The notes under the pieces are model-generated. The model was not told the DNA's origin. It saw nothing but the letters and a program-made list of their open reading frames with translations, and ran no database searches. 8,539 nucleotides of DNA from Caldisericaceae bacterium (GTDB lineage Bacteria; Caldisericota; Caldisericia; Caldisericales; Caldisericaceae), in contig JAGHAO010000100.1 in the NCBI GenBank assembly GCA_021161495.1, positions 1-8,539 of the forward strand, given 5' to 3'. Shown here one piece after another: positions 6,320 through 8,539 of this stretch (its first letter is position 1; every line of letters starts with the position of its first letter). The position numbers and the translations under genes were made by a program.

Positions 6320-6348
6320 ATTATAAAATAAAATCAATTTTTTGTCAA
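6320..6348 (-). promoter_or_regulatory. exact-consensus sigma-70 promoter of the two-gene unknown operon
   Basis: On the minus strand TTGACA (6348-6343) and TATAAT (6325-6320) are separated by exactly 17 nt, so both hexamers and the spacing are perfect. The start of transcription is expected near 6312, giving a leader of about 41 nt before the 238-aa gene. A GATAATTATC palindrome (6355-6364) lies 6 bp upstream of the -35. Confidence 0.9.
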
Positions 6349-6354
6349 GAAAAT

Positions 6355-6364
6355 GATAATTATC
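6355..6364. promoter_or_regulatory. palindrome GATAATTATC next to the strong promoter
   Basis: This perfect 10-bp palindrome lies directly upstream of the -35 of the leftward operon. It contains overlapping GATAAT and ATTATC half-sites as in Fur-type boxes, but it is shorter than a full Fur site. It may be a repressor or activator site, or just an AT-rich chance. Confidence 0.25.
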
Positions 6365-6455
6365 TCAAGCCGAATTTATTTTGATTTTATGCCTAAAAAT
6401 CCGTTTGATAAATTTTATAAATTGAATAAAAAATATTAATGCAATTTTCGGAATG

Positions 6456-6483
6456 TTGCAAACAAATATTTGAAGAGTATAAT
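6456..6483 (+). promoter_or_regulatory. promoter of the methyltransferase operon
   Basis: TTGCAA (6456-6461), a 16-nt spacer and a perfect TATAAT (6478-6483). Transcription should start around 6490-6491, which coincides with the ATG of the methyltransferase gene. This predicts a leaderless mRNA. Confidence 0.6.
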
Positions 6484-6490
6484 TTATCCG

Positions 6491-7180
6491 ATGGAAGAGA
6501 AAGCGATTTTTGACAATTTTGCGAATAAATACGACGAGTGGTTTGAAACACCGGAAGGCAGAAAGGTAAAGGAACTCGAACTTGACCTCCTGCTGCAATT
6601 CGTAAATCCGTCCCCCGGGGAAAAGATGCTCGAAGTCGGTATCGGAACAGGACTCTTTGCTCTGGAATTTGCAAAAAGAGGAATGATAGTTTTCGGGGTG
6701 GAACCTTCCGACAAAATGCGCGAGATAGCGGAGAAAAGAGGTTTTACCGTAAAAAAAGGAACGGGTGAAAGCATCCCTTTTGAGGATAACAGTTTCGACG
6801 TCGTGCTTGCAATGACTTCAATGGAATTCTCAAAAGAACCGCAGCGGTTTGTTTCCGAGATGAAGCGCGTCGCAAAATGCGGAGGAAGGGTTGTGATAGC
6901 GGTTTTGAATTTACTCTCGCTCTACGGAATCGAAAGAAGGATGCGCGGTTTGTTCGAAGAAACCGTTTTTAAGGACGCACATTTTTACACATATTGGGAA
7001 CTTGAAAAACTTCTCGCGAAAAATTTCGGGCGGGTTGAAGTTTCGTCATCCGTATTCTTCCCGCCGAATCCTTCGGAAAGAGTTTTGCAATATGCGGATG
7101 AATTGGAAAAATTCGGAAGAAAATATTTGAAACCGTTCGGAGCGTTGCTCGTCGGGAAAGGAGTGAAAGATGTTTGTTGA
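6491..7180 (+). CDS. class I SAM-dependent methyltransferase
   Basis: This 229-aa cytoplasmic Rossmann-fold methyltransferase belongs to the UbiE/BioC-like group. Motif I, LEVGIGTG (47-54), binds SAM. The acidic residue ending strand 2 is Glu71 in GVEPSDKM, which contacts the ribose. ESIPFEDNSFDVV (93-105) is the motif II/III region, and RVAKCGGRVVIAVLN (126-140) is the post-motif strand. The substrate is not evident; residues 141-200 form the variable insert that would recognise it. I chose ATG 6491 over an in-frame TTG at 6470 because the -10 box TATAAT (6478-6483) lies between them, and FDNFANKYDEWF near the N-terminus is where such proteins usually begin. Neither start has a proper SD, so a leaderless message is likely. 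The 3' end overlaps the thiamine-binding-type gene by 11 nt. Confidence 0.88.
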   Translation: MEEKAIFDNFANKYDEWFETPEGRKVKELELDLLLQFVNPSPGEKMLEVGIGTGLFALEFAKRGMIVFGVEPSDKMREIAEKRGFTVKKGTGESIPFEDNSFDVVLAMTSMEFSKEPQRFVSEMKRVAKCGGRVVIAVLNLLSLYGIERRMRGLFEETVFKDAHFYTYWELEKLLAKNFGRVEVSSSVFFPPNPSERVLQYADELEKFGRKYLKPFGALLVGKGVKDVC

Positions 7181-7430
7181 AGCACAATTTTCGATTTACC
7201 CTTTACGGGAGGAGAAACTCTCCCCTGCGATAAACGAGGCGGTTGAAATTATAAAGTCGTTCGGCCTGCCGGTGGAAGAAGGCAGTATGAGCAGCATTAC
7301 CTACGGGGACTCGGAAAAGGTGTTTGAGGCAATGAAAAAAGTTATGGAAAAAGTCGGCGAGAACAGGCACCTCGTCCTTATCGTGACGTTTTCAAACGCC
7401 TGCCCCGTTCCGGCGAAGGGCGAGAAATGA
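7170..7430 (+). CDS. MTH1187/YkoF-type thiamine-binding protein
   Basis: An 86-aa protein of the small ferredoxin-fold family known as thiamine-binding (formerly DUF77; MTH1187, YkoF-like). Visible family features are VEAQFSIYPL at the N-terminus (3-12), the middle GSMSSITYGD (38-47), and the last strand HLVLIVTFSN (67-76). Homologues form multimers that bind thiamine or related small molecules in the cytoplasm; the physiological role is not settled. A very good SD, AAAGGAG (7157-7163), lies 6 nt before the ATG, inside the methyltransferase gene. Its stop codon shares ATGA with the start of the radical SAM gene. The position between a methyltransferase and a radical SAM enzyme suggests that it supplies or senses a cofactor or thiazole/pyrimidine-like compound for them, but this is inference. 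Confidence 0.85.
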   Translation: MFVEAQFSIYPLREEKLSPAINEAVEIIKSFGLPVEEGSMSSITYGDSEKVFEAMKKVMEKVGENRHLVLIVTFSNACPVPAKGEK

Positions 7431-8290
7431 TTTTCTTTTTCTACCCGTCCGGAAGGACAATTGCAATGTCTCTAACGGGGACATACTGCGAACTGAAATG
7501 TAAGCACTGCAACGCGCAGTATTTGAAGGGAATGCTGACGAAAGAGCAAACCCTGAAAGCGATAGAGTCAAGGCCCGGATATTACAAGAGCGTGCTTGTG
7601 AGCGGCGGTTCCACAAAAGAAGGGAAAGTTCCGGTTGTTCAAAACCTTAGATTTATAAAAAAACTTTATAAAATGGGATTAAAACTGAATTTCCACACAG
7701 GCTTGCTCGAGCGGGAGGAAATTTTAAAGATAAAGCCTTACGCCTCACGCATTTCATTCGATTTCATATATGACGACGAAGTGATAAAAAACGTTTACGG
7801 ATTAACGGAAAAAACAAAAGAGGACTACGAAAAAACGTATCTTTTGATGCGGAGGCTTGTAGGCGGAAGAATTGAAAACAAAGAAGGGTACCCTTCTTCA
7901 AGGGTTGTCCCTCACTACACGATAGGGCTGAACTGCGGAAAAATCACAAAAGGCGATTTTGACACAATTTCCGAACTTGCCTACCTGAAACCCACCTTGC
8001 TTGTGATAGACGTGTTTATCCCCACAAAGGGAACTCCGTTTGAAAACTGCCCTCCACCGCCGCTCGAAGGCGTTCGGGAAATCCTTGACAAGGCGCGGCG
8101 CAGACTCACGCGCACAACGATGTTTTTGGGGTGTATGCGCCCCTTCGGAGAATACAGGGAAAAGCTCGACCTTATGGCATACGAATTGGGAGTGAAAGGG
8201 TTCGTGAAACCTTCAAGACCTTTGATCGAAAAGGTAAAAAACTCCGGAGAAAAAATCGTCATAAAAGAAGAGTGCTGCGCTTTGATATGA
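7427..8290 (+). CDS. radical SAM protein, COG1856 (biotin-synthase-related) type
   Basis: This 287-aa protein has the radical SAM motif CX3CX2C as Cys21, Cys25 and Cys28 (YCELKCKHCNAQYL), which holds the [4Fe-4S] cluster that cleaves SAM. SGGS (59-62) is the SAM amino-group strand. NFHTGLL (88-94), ISFDF (109-113), VVPHYTIGLNCGK (160-172), DVFIPTKGTPF (195-205) and LGCMRPFGEYREKLD (234-248) match my memory of the archaeal/bacterial biotin-synthase homologues of COG1856. Some of these are, as I recall, the LipS2 half of the LipS1/LipS2 lipoyl synthase. No LipS1 partner is in the window, so lipoylation is only a candidate. Further cysteines at 170, 208, 236 and a C-terminal pair at 283-284 could bind a second cluster. 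Translation is coupled to the upstream gene through an ATGA overlap, with GGGCGAG as a weak SD. Confidence 0.85.
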   Translation: MIFFFYPSGRTIAMSLTGTYCELKCKHCNAQYLKGMLTKEQTLKAIESRPGYYKSVLVSGGSTKEGKVPVVQNLRFIKKLYKMGLKLNFHTGLLEREEILKIKPYASRISFDFIYDDEVIKNVYGLTEKTKEDYEKTYLLMRRLVGGRIENKEGYPSSRVVPHYTIGLNCGKITKGDFDTISELAYLKPTLLVIDVFIPTKGTPFENCPPPPLEGVREILDKARRRLTRTTMFLGCMRPFGEYREKLDLMAYELGVKGFVKPSRPLIEKVKNSGEKIVIKEECCALI

Positions 8291-8308
8291 ATTGATCGAA
8301 GTTATAAT
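8282..8308 (+). promoter_or_regulatory. promoter at the 3' end of the radical SAM gene
   Basis: TTGATA (8282-8287, 5 of 6) overlaps the last codons of the radical SAM gene. A perfect TATAAT (8303-8308) follows after a short 15-nt spacer. Transcription would start near 8315, just before the SD AAAGGAGG of the exported-protein gene. No terminator separates the two genes, so read-through is also possible. Confidence 0.5.
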
Positions 8309-8337
8309 GAAATAGATTTTAGTTAAAGGAGGCAGAA

Positions 8338-8481
8338 ATGAAAAAAATAACTATTTTGTTGGTTGCTGCGCTAATTTTAGTCACAACGGCATTTGGCATC
8401 CCGACTGTCGACAAATCGGAAGCAATCAGTAACAACTTAAAATCCTTCTTCAATATAATTATGTCACTCTCTTTCCTCTGA
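8338..8481 (+). CDS. N-terminal part of an exported protein (47 codons before a premature stop)
   Basis: The ATG is preceded by a near-perfect SD, AAAGGAGG (8325-8332), and by its own promoter. The first 20 residues are a textbook signal peptide: MKK, a hydrophobic core (ITILLVAALILVTTA) and a small-residue cleavage site near AFG. The product would be exported or envelope-bound. The mature part before the stop (TGA 8479-8481) is only about 27 residues, ending NIIMSLSFL. It is either a very small secreted peptide or, more likely, the front of a larger protein interrupted by a frameshift (see the next entry). I recognise no family. Confidence 0.6.
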   Translation: MKKITILLVAALILVTTAFGIPTVDKSEAISNNLKSFFNIIMSLSFL

Positions 8482-8539
8482 TATCAGGGAAAGGAACATT
8501 GAATTATTCATAAATTTCCCTCTGCTTTTCGGGTATCCC
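8462..8539 (+). pseudogene. probable continuation of the exported protein in the +1 frame (partial)
   Basis: The frame one base to the right of the signal-peptide ORF is open from about 8456 to the window edge. Removing one T from the TTT at 8472-8474 joins the two frames into NIIMSLSSDIRERNIELF and onward through NFPLLFGYP, which reads like ordinary protein with codon use similar to its neighbours. This suggests a single-base insertion, whether a true mutation, phase variation or a sequencing error, in one longer exported-protein gene that continues beyond the window. Confidence 0.4.

Noticed and set aside
5477..6331. Plus-strand frame of 284 codons opposite the 238-aa gene
   Set aside because: Phe/Arg-rich antisense shadow; the minus-strand gene has the SD, promoter and operon partner.
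7427..8290. C-terminal CCALI of the radical SAM protein as a CaaX prenylation box
   Set aside because: CaaX prenylation is eukaryotic; in this bacterial context the Cys pair is better seen as possible cluster ligands.
8471..8490. Inverted repeat CTTTCC-T-CTGATATCAG-GGAAAG as a terminator or mobile-element end
   Set aside because: There is no T run on either side, it has a bulge, and the plus frame through it reads as protein; chance structure within coding DNA is more likely.
8504..8539. Minus-strand 11-codon open stretch at the right edge (GIPEKQREIYE) as the end of a gene
   Set aside because: Too short to judge, and the plus-strand continuation of the signal-peptide gene explains the same bases better.
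1..8539. CRISPR array, tRNA, rRNA or insertion sequence
   Set aside because: No regularly spaced repeats, no cloverleaf or rRNA-like stretches, and no transposase or flanking inverted repeats with target duplication were seen on either strand.

Overview
The window looks bacterial. It has sigma-70-like promoters, strong Shine-Dalgarno (SD) sites (including AGGGGGTGA, which pairs with the anti-SD through one G-U), rho-independent hairpins and a lipobox lipoprotein. The proteins are rich in Lys and Glu. Several families (a COG1856-type radical SAM protein, an MTH1187-type thiamine-binding protein, a V4R-like domain, a possible DUF505-type protein) are, as I recall them, common in archaea and in thermophilic or deep-branching anaerobic bacteria. 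A thermophilic or anaerobic bacterium of a less-studied phylum (for example Thermotogota-, Caldisericota- or Coprothermobacterota-like) would fit, but the sequence alone does not fix the taxon.

Layout. (1) 1-453, minus: the N-terminal end of a DUF262/GmrSD-type protein, which runs off the left edge, preceded by a small overlapping ORF; this part is visibly more AT-rich. (2) 562-2713, minus: a two-gene unit with a promoter, a chagasin-like (I42) lipoprotein, urocanate hydratase (hutU) and a terminator. (3) 2714-2940: a regulatory intergenic region with a hairpin, a 12-bp palindrome, 11-bp-spaced direct repeats and a promoter for the next gene. (4) 2941-3504, plus: a V4R-like small-molecule-binding protein. 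It converges on the next unit at a perfect bidirectional terminator (3505-3528). (5) 3535-6348, minus: a two-gene operon with an exact-consensus promoter, a 238-aa protein I do not recognise and a 668-aa protein built from about eight winged-helix-like modules. (6) 6456-8290, plus: an overlapping three-gene unit of SAM methyltransferase, thiamine-binding-type small protein and COG1856-type radical SAM enzyme, probably starting with a leaderless mRNA. (7) 8303-8539, plus: a promoter and the start of an exported protein that appears frameshifted and runs off the right edge.

How the genes work together. hutU is the only clear catabolic gene (histidine degradation), and no other hut genes are in view; its partner may protect the cell envelope from cysteine peptidases. 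The methyltransferase, thiamine-binding and radical SAM genes overlap by 11 and 4 nt and are almost certainly co-translated, which points to a shared cofactor or modification pathway. The least explained unit, and the best candidate for an undescribed system, is the 238-aa plus tandem winged-helix operon behind a perfect TTGACA-17-TATAAT promoter.
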